This document shows, in pieces, positions 1-7,862 of a DNA stretch of 24,652 nucleotides. Made by a program: the position numbers and the translations under genes. The notes beneath the pieces are model-generated. The model saw nothing but the letters and a program-made list of their open reading frames with translations. It was not told the DNA's origin and ran no database searches. Positions within the stretch are counted from its first letter, which is position 1. Each line of letters starts with the position of its first letter. Location of the stretch: positions 1 through 24,652 of IMG/VR virus record IMGVR_UViG_3300013126_003298; one strand, given 5' to 3'. The stretch is from a virus.

Positions 1-126
1 CCAAATGGTGATTTAAGAAGACAGATGGATACTAAAAGGCAAGAGAGTGTGGGATTATTACCAAAATTAGGATTTGAAAAAGCATTAGAAAAAACCTATG
101 AATACTACATCTCACATAATTTGTAG
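1..126 (+). CDS. C-terminal end of an NAD-dependent sugar-nucleotide epimerase/dehydratase (partial)
   Basis: The window opens inside this gene; frame 1 stays open from base 1 to the TAG at 124-126, giving the last 41 residues. The visible stretch PNGDLRRQMDTKR, followed by a KLGFEKALEKTYEYY-type ending, looks like the C-terminus of extended short-chain dehydrogenases such as GDP-fucose synthase or UDP-sugar epimerases, where the substrate-binding lobe ends with a 'D..r...lGf.....le.gl..t..wy' pattern. The complete epimerase at 997-1953 ends in a similar way (TLGWEAKTSIKEGLEKTLNWY), so the two are probably related. It overlaps the next gene by 29 bases. The Rossmann core lies outside the window, so substrate and activity cannot be judged. 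Confidence 0.7.
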   Translation, partial: PNGDLRRQMDTKRQESVGLLPKLGFEKALEKTYEYYISHNL

Positions 127-1000
127 TGGATGTTCATTTACTAATTTTCATGCCACCAAAGGTAAGAAAAGTACCTTTTGGCCCGAACATTTAGGGGATT
201 ACTATGAGAACGTATATAATGTAGGTTCTCCTACAAATGATGTTAAAACAACTGTAAGAAGTTTGATATATAAAGCAACCGAACTATTAGAGAAAGGTAT
301 TACCGATATCACCCTAATGGCATGTTGGACTTTTCTCAATAGAGATTCTATATTCGTACCAAACATCCCAAATTCAGTAATTCATAAAACTGATTATACT
401 GATACTAATTTTGAAAATGGATTTTATGCCCTAAGTGGAAATTTCTTTTATGATTGGATGAAAGAAGCAGAAGATTTCGAAAGAGAAAAAGAATATTTTA
501 GAGCAAAAGTAAAGTGGGTTCAAAGCGATGAAGAAGATACTCTTTCTTTCTTAGAATGGTTTCACTATTTAATTTGTTTTGCTGAAAGTAAAAATATCAA
601 ATTAAAAACATTCTTTATAAAAGATAATCTATCAACCGAAGAAACTATATTCGATGGGCAAATAGAAAATAATGAAGTAGAGAAAGAACCATTAAAATTT
701 GATGAAGTAGAACCAGTTTTACAACAATTATATTCAGAAAAGAAATTTAATAAAAGAGGAAACTTTAAAAGATTTGAACATATAATTTACATAAAAAAAT
801 TTTATGATTTAATTAATTGGGAAAAGTATTGTTGGTTTTATAGAAATGAGTACGGAGAATACGGTGGGGTATATGAATGGATATATGATAATATAGAAGA
901 AGATAGGTGGCTAGAGGGTAATATGATGGTAGCAGGGCATCCTTCTACAAAAACTTGGAAAAAATTTGTTGATGATATTTTATTAAAAGAAGTTATATGA
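98..1000 (+). CDS. SGNH-hydrolase-like protein, paralogue 1
   Basis: A 300-residue protein with the hallmarks of a divergent SGNH/GDSL hydrolase. A block-I-like GCSFT at residues 11-15 follows a short hydrophobic strand (Ser13 is the candidate nucleophile), a block-II-like GSPTND is at 43-48, an ACWTF strand stands where block III is expected, and GHPST at 280-284 supplies the candidate catalytic His281. No signal peptide or membrane segment is visible. The protein at 1934-2836 has the same length and the same motifs at matching places, and the one at 4686-5507 is a more distant copy. The family includes esterases and acyl-transfer enzymes acting on glycans; its position beside epimerases suggests glycan acylation or deacylation, but this is inference. 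It overlaps both neighbours (29 and 4 bases) and has no Shine-Dalgarno sequence. Confidence 0.65.
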   Translation: MNTTSHIICSGCSFTNFHATKGKKSTFWPEHLGDYYENVYNVGSPTNDVKTTVRSLIYKATELLEKGITDITLMACWTFLNRDSIFVPNIPNSVIHKTDYTDTNFENGFYALSGNFFYDWMKEAEDFEREKEYFRAKVKWVQSDEEDTLSFLEWFHYLICFAESKNIKLKTFFIKDNLSTEETIFDGQIENNEVEKEPLKFDEVEPVLQQLYSEKKFNKRGNFKRFEHIIYIKKFYDLINWEKYCWFYRNEYGEYGGVYEWIYDNIEEDRWLEGNMMVAGHPSTKTWKKFVDDILLKEVI

Positions 1001-1953
1001 ATAAAGAAAGCAAAATCCTAATATTAGGTGCTACCGGTTTCGTTGGTAGAAATTTGGCAGAACGATTGTACAACGAAGGATATACGAACCTTCGTAATCA
1101 TGGATATAATCGTAAATTAGAAGGTTTCGGAGAATCAGTTCAGGGTGATTTAAGAAATGAAGAATTTGTTAATCAAATTATGGAGGGAGTTGATGTTGTT
1201 TTCCATTGTGCAGCATCCACATCTAATGCAGTTGATACAATTTATGCTCCTCTTCTGCATGTTACTCCAAATGTTATAATTAATGCATTGACATTAGAAA
1301 AAGCATATAAGAATAAAATCAAAAAATTTATTTTTCTATCCTCTTCTACTATCTATCCTGAAAGTGGTGAAAGAGCAGTAAGAGAAACAGATAACATTTA
1401 CGAATCAATCTATAAGACATATTTTCCGGTAGGTTGGATGAAGAGATATGCAGAGGTTTTATGTAAGATGTATTCTGAGATTTTAGTTAATCCAATGCAG
1501 ACTGTAATTGTTAGACCTGCGAATTTATATGGCCCACATGATAAATACGATTTAGATAAGTGCCACGTTACTCCCGCTTCAATCATTAAAGTTGCAACTA
1601 GATTAGACCCGATTCCTGTGTGGGGAGATGGTACTGAAATTAGAGACCTTCTTTATGTTGAAGATTTTTGTGAGGCTTTGCAACTTATAATGGAGAAAGA
1701 GGAATCACATGAAATATATAATGTAGGTTCAAACAAAGGTTATTCAGTAAATGAAGTAATTGGGTATCTTAAAGAAATAGAAGGATTGGAATCTCCTATT
1801 GATTATGTTAATAACAAAGCTCCTATGATTCCAACAAGATTAATTGATTCTTATAAAATATTATACACTCTAGGGTGGGAAGCTAAAACTTCTATAAAAG
1901 AAGGATTAGAAAAAACATTAAATTGGTATAAGAGTGTTTATCTCAGCAAATAA
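997..1953 (+). CDS. NAD-dependent epimerase/dehydratase (extended SDR family)
   Basis: A 318-residue extended short-chain dehydrogenase. The nucleotide-binding GATGFVG is at 11-17, CAAST near residues 71-75 ends strand 4, and SSSTIYP at 115-121 carries the usual Ser/Thr of the active site. RPANLYGP (near 170) and a DLLYVEDFCEAL segment (near 220) are typical of the UDP-glucose 4-epimerase / GDP-fucose synthase group. The helix that normally carries YxxxK reads VGWMKRYAE, so Lys149 is present but the position four residues before it is Val145, not Tyr; the nearest tyrosine is Tyr142. The enzyme would interconvert or reduce an NDP-sugar, probably for a surface glycan. The exact substrate cannot be told. 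ATG start, 4-base overlap with the gene before and 20-base overlap with the gene after indicate translational coupling. Confidence 0.85.
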   Translation: MNKESKILILGATGFVGRNLAERLYNEGYTNLRNHGYNRKLEGFGESVQGDLRNEEFVNQIMEGVDVVFHCAASTSNAVDTIYAPLLHVTPNVIINALTLEKAYKNKIKKFIFLSSSTIYPESGERAVRETDNIYESIYKTYFPVGWMKRYAEVLCKMYSEILVNPMQTVIVRPANLYGPHDKYDLDKCHVTPASIIKVATRLDPIPVWGDGTEIRDLLYVEDFCEALQLIMEKEESHEIYNVGSNKGYSVNEVIGYLKEIEGLESPIDYVNNKAPMIPTRLIDSYKILYTLGWEAKTSIKEGLEKTLNWYKSVYLSK

Positions 1954-2836
1954 AAAATATATTCTTTGTAGTGGTTGCTCGTTTACAAATCTCAGACCAT
2001 TAAATCATTTACAAAAAGGAAATGATAGAGAACAATGGCAATGGCCAGAATGGCTACAATATAAATTGGGAGATGATTTTATTGTGCTTAATTTAGGAAA
2101 CCCAACTAATGATAACAATACGATTAAAAGAACAATAACATATTGGGTGGAATATATTAAACAAAATGGTGGTATTGTTCATAAAGTATTTGCTCAATGG
2201 ACTCAACCTTACAGAAGCTCTTTTTTGATTACCGATTACAAAGGGGAATTAGAAACAGGATCACATACGAATAATTATTTACCAAACCCTATTGAATATA
2301 AAGATGAATTTTGGTTTCTAACAGGTGGTTATTATGAAGTAAACAATTCAAAATATATTGGAATTGATAATATACTTAAAACCCATCATCTTAAATTAAG
2401 TAAGCAACATTCATATTCATTTATTGAAACTGTAATAGATTTATCAAATTATTTAGAAAAAGAAAATATAGATTATAATTATTTTACTATAAAAGATATT
2501 TTTTACGAACCTGAATTTTATACTGTTAATGTATATGATGGTGAAATTTGGTTAAACGAAGAATTAGATTATCATTATAATCAAAGTAAATTTTTTTCAA
2601 TTTATTTAGATAAAGTACCATTCCATAGATTCTGGTTTTACGAGGATAAAGGATTAAAAAAAGGAGGATTGTATGAATATTCTATTAAAAAGCAAAAAGA
2701 ACTAGATGATTATAGTGGATTAAAAAAAGTTCTATTTAGTGAAAACTTAAGCGGTGAATATGATTGGTTTGGACACCCATCATCGATACTTAATAAAAAA
2801 TTTGTAAATGAAGAATTAATAAAATATATTTTATGA
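1934..2836 (+). CDS. SGNH-hydrolase-like protein, paralogue 2
   Basis: A 300-residue paralogue of the product of 98-1000. GCSFT at 14-18 gives candidate nucleophile Ser16; the block-II-like GNPTND lies about 45 residues on, an AQWTQPYRSS segment occupies the block III position, and GHPSS at 280-284 gives candidate His281. The frame begins with GTG inside the end of the epimerase gene. No ATG lies between there and the GCSFT core, so GTG at 1934 is the only reasonable start. The C-terminus (W..GHPSS..NKKFV.EEL) matches paralogue 1 closely in layout. The repeated order epimerase then SGNH suggests that the gene pair was duplicated as a unit. Catalytic function and substrate are inferred from motifs only. 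Confidence 0.65.
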   Translation: MFISANKKYILCSGCSFTNLRPLNHLQKGNDREQWQWPEWLQYKLGDDFIVLNLGNPTNDNNTIKRTITYWVEYIKQNGGIVHKVFAQWTQPYRSSFLITDYKGELETGSHTNNYLPNPIEYKDEFWFLTGGYYEVNNSKYIGIDNILKTHHLKLSKQHSYSFIETVIDLSNYLEKENIDYNYFTIKDIFYEPEFYTVNVYDGEIWLNEELDYHYNQSKFFSIYLDKVPFHRFWFYEDKGLKKGGLYEYSIKKQKELDDYSGLKKVLFSENLSGEYDWFGHPSSILNKKFVNEELIKYIL

Positions 2837-3381
2837 GCCAACCAGAATATACTCCATATAAAGACGCCTTAACAAATGCGATGAATGAATTATCTAAAAA
2901 AGATAATATAGTTTTTATTGGGCAACAAATCGTATATAGAGGAAATCCTATGAGTACAACTTTAGATGAAGTTGATAAAAATTTAATGATTGAATTACCG
3001 GTTATGGAGGAGACTCAGATGGGAATGAGTTTAGGGTTGGCATTGGCCGGTAAATTAGTAGTTACATTTTATCCACGATGGGATTTTGTAGTATCAGCTG
3101 CGAATCAGTTAATAAATCATGTTGATAAAATAACTCTAATGGATAACAGTAAATTTGAGCCACATTTAATTATAAGATTAGGTAAAGGTTCGGATAAGCC
3201 ATTAGACCCTGGCCATCAACATAAAGGAAACTATATTGAAGAATTTAAATCATTGTGTAAGAATATAGAATTTCACGATTTAAAAACTCCATCCGATATT
3301 GAGTTAAGTTACAAATATGCAATGAATAATAAAGGTATTTATTGTTTAGTAGAGTATCCTGAATTATATTATGGAACTTAA
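2833..3381 (+). CDS. Transketolase / E1-beta-type pyrimidine-binding domain protein (single domain)
   Basis: A 182-residue protein consisting of one thiamine-diphosphate pyrimidine-binding domain, as in transketolase and in the beta subunit of pyruvate or acetoin dehydrogenase E1. The key stretch ELPVMEETQMGMSLGLALAG (residues 54-73) has the conserved P-x-x-E followed by a Gly-rich helix; Glu59 is the likely cofactor-activating glutamate. A YPRWDFVVSAANQLINH segment near 80-96 and GHQH at 127-130 fit the fold. Whole enzymes also need a pyrophosphate-binding partner and usually a C-terminal transketolase domain, and neither is in this protein. A partner may lie upstream of the window, as split transketolases do occur in sugar-biosynthesis clusters. 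It starts inside the stop of the preceding gene (ATGA overlap) and overlaps the next gene by 11 bases. Confidence 0.75.
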   Translation: MSQPEYTPYKDALTNAMNELSKKDNIVFIGQQIVYRGNPMSTTLDEVDKNLMIELPVMEETQMGMSLGLALAGKLVVTFYPRWDFVVSAANQLINHVDKITLMDNSKFEPHLIIRLGKGSDKPLDPGHQHKGNYIEEFKSLCKNIEFHDLKTPSDIELSYKYAMNNKGIYCLVEYPELYYGT

Positions 3382-4711
3382 TCTTATTTATGAAAATAAA
3401 ATAAATGGACTTATCCTACCAAATTGCCAACCGAAGGAGGTTTTTGAATTTTCAAAAAAATGGTTAATTGAAAATAGCTCTAATGATAATGGATTTTTAA
3501 CAAAAGAACTTTTTTCAGAGTTTGGTAATAATATTAGTGTATTGGGTAATAGTTTAGGATTTCAATCTATTGTAAATAGTGGATACGATCCTAAAACTAA
3601 AGTAACAATTAATAGAATATCGTTAAAAGAAATATTACTCAATCAGCGCAAATTTAAACATAGAAAACTATTGTTTGTAATAGAACCATTTGGTCATATA
3701 GACTATTTTAAACATCAGTTAATTAAATTAGATAAGAGTATATTTGAAGCATTAAAAAAAATAGATGCAACTATCGTAATAAATTATTCACATGAAGGTC
3801 ATTTAGAAGACTATTTTATTGAAGAAATACTAAAAAATATAGTTTATAAAAAAATTATATTTTTATACAATGATTATTTAAACGATTTTTCAAAATACGA
3901 ATCAAAGAATGTTTCTTTTATTAGATTCAATTATTATCTAAATAGAAGTAGTAGATATTTTCAACTTAATTTAAAGCAAAATCATATTAGTGATATATTC
4001 AATCCATTTGAAAAACAATTTCACTTTTTAAGCTTTAATCAATACCCTCACCATCATAGAGTAAAAGTAATTTCGGAATTATATAAAAATAAGATTGATG
4101 ATAAATTTTTAATTTCATATAATCCAAAATTTTACGATTTATTGGGTAGTGTAAAATATGATTATGAAAATCAATTGAAAGATTTAGGATTTTGGGACGA
4201 TTATTTATTGTTCACATCGTTACCAGAAAAAAAAGTAGATTTTGAAACAAATTTTAGAATAAGCGGATATGGATACGAAGATATAAGACCATATCAGAAA
4301 AGTGTAATCAGTTTAATAAGTGATACTATATTTTTTAAAAGACAGGGATTTGTATCTGAAAAAATATTTAAACCTATTATGTATCTTCAGCCTTTTTTAG
4401 TTGTAGGGCCACCTTATTATCTTAAAGAAATTCGTAATATGGGGTTCAAAACATTTGATGGGTTTATAGATGAAAGCTATGATGAGGAACTAGATGATAA
4501 AATTCGTTTAGAGAAAATAGTAAAAGAAATAATAAGAATTTCTAATACTCCAATTCAATTATTGTTAGAACAATTAAAAGAATTTGAAGATATATTATTA
4601 TATAATCAAATGAAATTATTATCGTTTGACCATTTAAATAGTGAAGTTAATACTGTGAAGGAATTAATAATAAAATCATATTGTAGTGAAGATAAAAAAA
4701 ATTTATTGTAA
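3371..4711 (+). CDS. Putative glycosyltransferase, fucosyltransferase-like C-terminal part
   Basis: A 446-residue protein whose first ~215 residues I do not recognise. The C-terminal half has a stretch like the donor-binding lobe of alpha-1,3-fucosyltransferases (GT10-like): SEKIFKPI at 329-336, followed by QPFLVVGPPYYLKE and the characteristic GFKTF (358-362) and DESYD (367-371). In that family an (S/T)EK-x-(F/W)-x-(P/A) motif contacts the nucleotide-sugar. SFNQYPHHHR at 221-230 may mark the junction between the two parts. Phage proteins with this tail are common but I know of no characterised member. The location after an epimerase and a TPP-domain protein supports a role in glycan assembly. 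ATG start 11 bases inside the preceding gene; no Shine-Dalgarno sequence. Confidence 0.5.
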   Translation: MELNLIYENKINGLILPNCQPKEVFEFSKKWLIENSSNDNGFLTKELFSEFGNNISVLGNSLGFQSIVNSGYDPKTKVTINRISLKEILLNQRKFKHRKLLFVIEPFGHIDYFKHQLIKLDKSIFEALKKIDATIVINYSHEGHLEDYFIEEILKNIVYKKIIFLYNDYLNDFSKYESKNVSFIRFNYYLNRSSRYFQLNLKQNHISDIFNPFEKQFHFLSFNQYPHHHRVKVISELYKNKIDDKFLISYNPKFYDLLGSVKYDYENQLKDLGFWDDYLLFTSLPEKKVDFETNFRISGYGYEDIRPYQKSVISLISDTIFFKRQGFVSEKIFKPIMYLQPFLVVGPPYYLKEIRNMGFKTFDGFIDESYDEELDDKIRLEKIVKEIIRISNTPIQLLLEQLKEFEDILLYNQMKLLSFDHLNSEVNTVKELIIKSYCSEDKKNLL

Positions 4712-5507
4712 CGGATGCTCACATTCTGCGGGAGGAGGATTAGAAATTGACAGGTTATTAGATGATGTTGTTTTTGTAAGAGATTATTATAAAGAAAGAT
4801 ATAATGTTTGGTGGAACTCACAATTAGAAGCAACATATATAAAATATACTTCAGATGTAATTAATTGTGAATATGTAAATGAGGCAGCTAGTGGAGGAGG
4901 AAGTGAGAGAGTTATAAGAATGGCGTATGATTTTGTTAAAAAAAATTATAAAGTAAAAGAAGAATTATTTTTAGTTCTAGAATTTCCATCATTAGGTAGA
5001 ATTGATTTATATTCAAAAGAATTAAATGACTATATAATTGCCAATTTGAACTTTATAAATAATGATTATAATGATGATTCCATAGATAATGTATATGCAA
5101 CGAGGGGGTATTATATTAAAGAATATAGCAAGGATAATCTTACTTTAATAAAACCTTTTAAATCTTATTATGAGAATTTTTTGTCTAGAAAAGCTCAATT
5201 TATAAAAGTTGGTAGGGAAATTAATACGTTTTTAGCTTATTTAGCGTATCATAAAATAAAGTTTATATTTTTTACCGGTGAATTTTCTACCTCAATTGAA
5301 TCACACTTTAAAGAAAGAAACCTATTAAAATTAAAATTAGGAAATAAAATAATTGAAGATTTGCATGAATTTGCGATTCAAACAAAATCTACTATTGCTG
5401 AAGAATGTAATTTCTTAACAACTGATTTACATCCTGGCTATTTCTCACATCAAAACTTTGGAAATCTCTTAGCGGAGTACATAATTGAAAATTATGAGAT
5501 TTTTTGA
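4686..5507 (+). CDS. SGNH-hydrolase-like protein, paralogue 3 (divergent)
   Basis: A 273-residue protein. It begins with a GTG that overlaps the preceding gene by 26 bases; the block-I-like NGCSHS starts only nine residues in (Ser12 candidate nucleophile), so a later start would destroy the motif. EAASGGGSERVIR near 62-74 is a good block II, LEFPSLGRID near 99-108 takes the place of block III, and DLHP at 247-250 is a canonical D-x-H block V with His249. It is closer to ordinary SGNH proteins than paralogues 1 and 2, which have GHPS instead of D-x-H. It ends the carbohydrate cassette; a short gap with the ATATTTATA motif follows. Confidence 0.65.
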   Translation: MKIKKIYCNGCSHSAGGGLEIDRLLDDVVFVRDYYKERYNVWWNSQLEATYIKYTSDVINCEYVNEAASGGGSERVIRMAYDFVKKNYKVKEELFLVLEFPSLGRIDLYSKELNDYIIANLNFINNDYNDDSIDNVYATRGYYIKEYSKDNLTLIKPFKSYYENFLSRKAQFIKVGREINTFLAYLAYHKIKFIFFTGEFSTSIESHFKERNLLKLKLGNKIIEDLHEFAIQTKSTIAEECNFLTTDLHPGYFSHQNFGNLLAEYIIENYEIF

Positions 5508-5515
5508 TATTTATA
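5507..5515 (+). promoter_or_regulatory. Intergenic ATATTTATA motif, copy 1
   Basis: An exact nine-base copy in the 15-base gap between 5507 and 5523, with seven bases between it and the ATG. Six such copies lie in gaps in this window. Its reverse complement, TATAAATAT, contains the T4 late promoter core, but that would read leftward, against every gene here. Its function is unproven. Confidence 0.4.
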
Positions 5516-5522
5516 TTGGTAT

Positions 5523-7862
5523 ATGAAAGAGCTAATAAAATTTTTAGTAGAAACTTTAATCGGAGAACAAACATCCGATAAAGTAGTTGTTTACTCTGGG
5601 AGATTCCAACCTTTCCACAAAGGCCATTTTGCAACATATCAAATGCTAGTGAAAAAATTTGGAAAAGAGAATGTTTACATAGGAACATCGAATAAAACCG
5701 ATAACATTAAATCTCCATTTGGGTTTAAAGAAAAGAAATATATTATAACTAAAATGTTTGGAATACCCTCAAATAAGGTAGTTCAAATAAAAAACCCTTA
5801 TGCACCCGTTGAAATTTTAGATAAATTTGATTCTAAAACTACGGCTTTTATTACCGCAGTTGGTGAAAAAGATGAATTAAGATTAGGTGGAAAATATTTT
5901 GAAAAGTATAAAGATAACGCCGATTTGGAAGGTTATATGGATAAGGGATATGTTTATATATCTCCATCTCAGCCTAATGCTATTAGTGGAACTGATGTAA
6001 GAAATTGGTTAGGTAAAGGAAGTGAAGAAGATAGGAAAAAAGGATTTATGAAAGCGTATCCTAAGTTTGATGATAAAATTTTCAAACTCATTACACTTAC
6101 CTTAAATAAAATAACAAAAGAAAGTTTAGTAGAAACTACATTAGGTGGGTATGGAGCCGATGAAGGTGAACCCGCTACTATGTACATTCCAGATGGAACA
6201 AAAAGAATATTAGATAAAGGAAAACCTGAGCCGTGGTTTAAACAATTGGGATTCACTCAAATGGATAAACCAAAAGCGGATAATATGAGAGGAAAGGGTA
6301 GAGCGAAGGATAAAGAATCTACGTTTAGAAAGGTTTACTATAAGGTTTCTAATATAGTTACAAGTGATTTAAAGCCAGTTGAAAAACCAAAAGGTGTTGA
6401 TAGCTGGAAGCAACTTAAAAAAGAAGATGTAATCAAAGGTGGATTAGCAGCAGGGATGAGTTTGGAAGACATTGCAAAGAAACATAATGTTTCTAATAAA
6501 GAAATTGCAGATGAATTTAGAAAAGGATATAAAGTAGAAAGAGAGCATACAGCTGATACCAATGTTGCAAAAGAAATTGCATTAGACCATTTATACGAAG
6601 ACCCAAATTATTATAGTAAGTTATCTAAAATAGAAACTCCATTAAGTGAGGGCTTACTTTTAGAAGGTGGAGCGTATGGTCACATGAATCACCCATTTGA
6701 CATTGAAATGAATCTTACATTTGGTGATTTGAAGAGAATAGTAAAGCAGGCATTAAGTGGCAAGTTAGAATTAGCGAGAGAAAAAACCGATGGGCAGGCA
6801 TTAGCAGTTAGTTGGGTAAATGGTAGATTAGTTGCAGCAAGAAATAAATCACATCTTAAGAACAAAGGTAAAGATGCGATGAGTGTTCAAGATGTAATAT
6901 CAAAATTTGCTGGAAGAGGTTCTGTATCCGATGCATTTAGTTTTGCAATCAAAGATTTAGAATCTGCGATTAAAGGGTTATCTGATACTAATAAAAAGAA
7001 GATATTCAAAGACGGTAAATGTTTTATGAATTGTGAAATCATTTATCCTGAGAATACAAATGTGATTCCTTATGGTCAATCACTTTTAGTATTTCATGGA
7101 ACTATGGAATATAATGATGAGGGAACTGCAATAGGAGAGAATCCGGAAGCTGGAGCACAATTAGCCGCTATGGTAAAAAAGGTAAACGCAGATATTCAAT
7201 CTAAGTTTAAATTACAGGGGCCTCCTATACAAAAATTGCCGATTAATAAAGATTTAAAATCCAAACAATCCCTATTCCTTTCAAAAATACAATCACTTCA
7301 AAATGAATTTGGGTTGACTGAAAAAAATGGAGTAGCTGATTATCATCAGGCTTGGTGGTTAAACTTTGTAAATAAAAATACAAAAGGATTAGATGAGCAA
7401 CAGAAAATTGGATTAGTAAAGAGATGGGCTTTTGGGGATAAAGGATTCCGAATCAAAGATATTAAAGATGAGAAGAATAGAGAGTGGGCTGAAAAAATAG
7501 AAAAACAAGACCAACAAAAAATAACAAAAGAAAATCTTCTTAAATTTGAAACTATATTTTTAGGAGTTGGGGCGGAGGTTTTATCATTTATGACTTCGGT
7601 ATTGACTGTAAATCCTGATGCAGCTAAACAACAAATGGTCGGTAGATTAGAAACGGCAATTAATTCAATTAGAGCTACTGGAGATGCTAAGAATTTAGAT
7701 AAATTGGAAATAGAATTAGCTAGAATTGAAGCATTAGGTGGGTTTGATAAAATAGTTCCAAATGAAGGAATCGTATTTAATTACAAAGGGAGTACATTTA
7801 AATTGACTGGAGCTTTTGCACCTTTAAACCAAATTTTAGGAATATTCACATTCAGTAGATAA
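5523..7862 (+). CDS. Fusion: NMN-adenylyltransferase-like domain, middle phage domain, polynucleotide-ligase-like domain
   Basis: A 779-residue multidomain protein. Residues 20-195 form a nucleotidyltransferase of the NadM/cytidylyltransferase type: SGRFQPFHKGH at 25-35 with the HxGH signature (His32, His35) and ISGTDVR at 154-160. Such enzymes join NMN and ATP to make NAD. Residues about 305-370 contain GMSLEDIAKKHNVS and then VEREHT...ALDHL.EDPNYY, a pattern I associate with a phage domain of unknown function (DUF5661-like, from memory). Residues 395-779 look like a covalent nucleotidyltransferase (RNA/DNA ligase or capping type): KTDG at 421-424 (Lys421 candidate AMP/GMP-attachment residue), CEIIYP around Glu505, EGIV at 748-751 and FKLTG at 759-763. 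The N-terminus MKELIKFLVE resembles T4 capsid-targeting peptides. L-x-E sites end at Glu10, Glu204 and Glu381, close to the domain borders. The stop overlaps the next start by one base. Confidence 0.8.
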   Translation: MKELIKFLVETLIGEQTSDKVVVYSGRFQPFHKGHFATYQMLVKKFGKENVYIGTSNKTDNIKSPFGFKEKKYIITKMFGIPSNKVVQIKNPYAPVEILDKFDSKTTAFITAVGEKDELRLGGKYFEKYKDNADLEGYMDKGYVYISPSQPNAISGTDVRNWLGKGSEEDRKKGFMKAYPKFDDKIFKLITLTLNKITKESLVETTLGGYGADEGEPATMYIPDGTKRILDKGKPEPWFKQLGFTQMDKPKADNMRGKGRAKDKESTFRKVYYKVSNIVTSDLKPVEKPKGVDSWKQLKKEDVIKGGLAAGMSLEDIAKKHNVSNKEIADEFRKGYKVEREHTADTNVAKEIALDHLYEDPNYYSKLSKIETPLSEGLLLEGGAYGHMNHPFDIEMNLTFGDLKRIVKQALSGKLELAREKTDGQALAVSWVNGRLVAARNKSHLKNKGKDAMSVQDVISKFAGRGSVSDAFSFAIKDLESAIKGLSDTNKKKIFKDGKCFMNCEIIYPENTNVIPYGQSLLVFHGTMEYNDEGTAIGENPEAGAQLAAMVKKVNADIQSKFKLQGPPIQKLPINKDLKSKQSLFLSKIQSLQNEFGLTEKNGVADYHQAWWLNFVNKNTKGLDEQQKIGLVKRWAFGDKGFRIKDIKDEKNREWAEKIEKQDQQKITKENLLKFETIFLGVGAEVLSFMTSVLTVNPDAAKQQMVGRLETAINSIRATGDAKNLDKLEIELARIEALGGFDKIVPNEGIVFNYKGSTFKLTGAFAPLNQILGIFTFSR

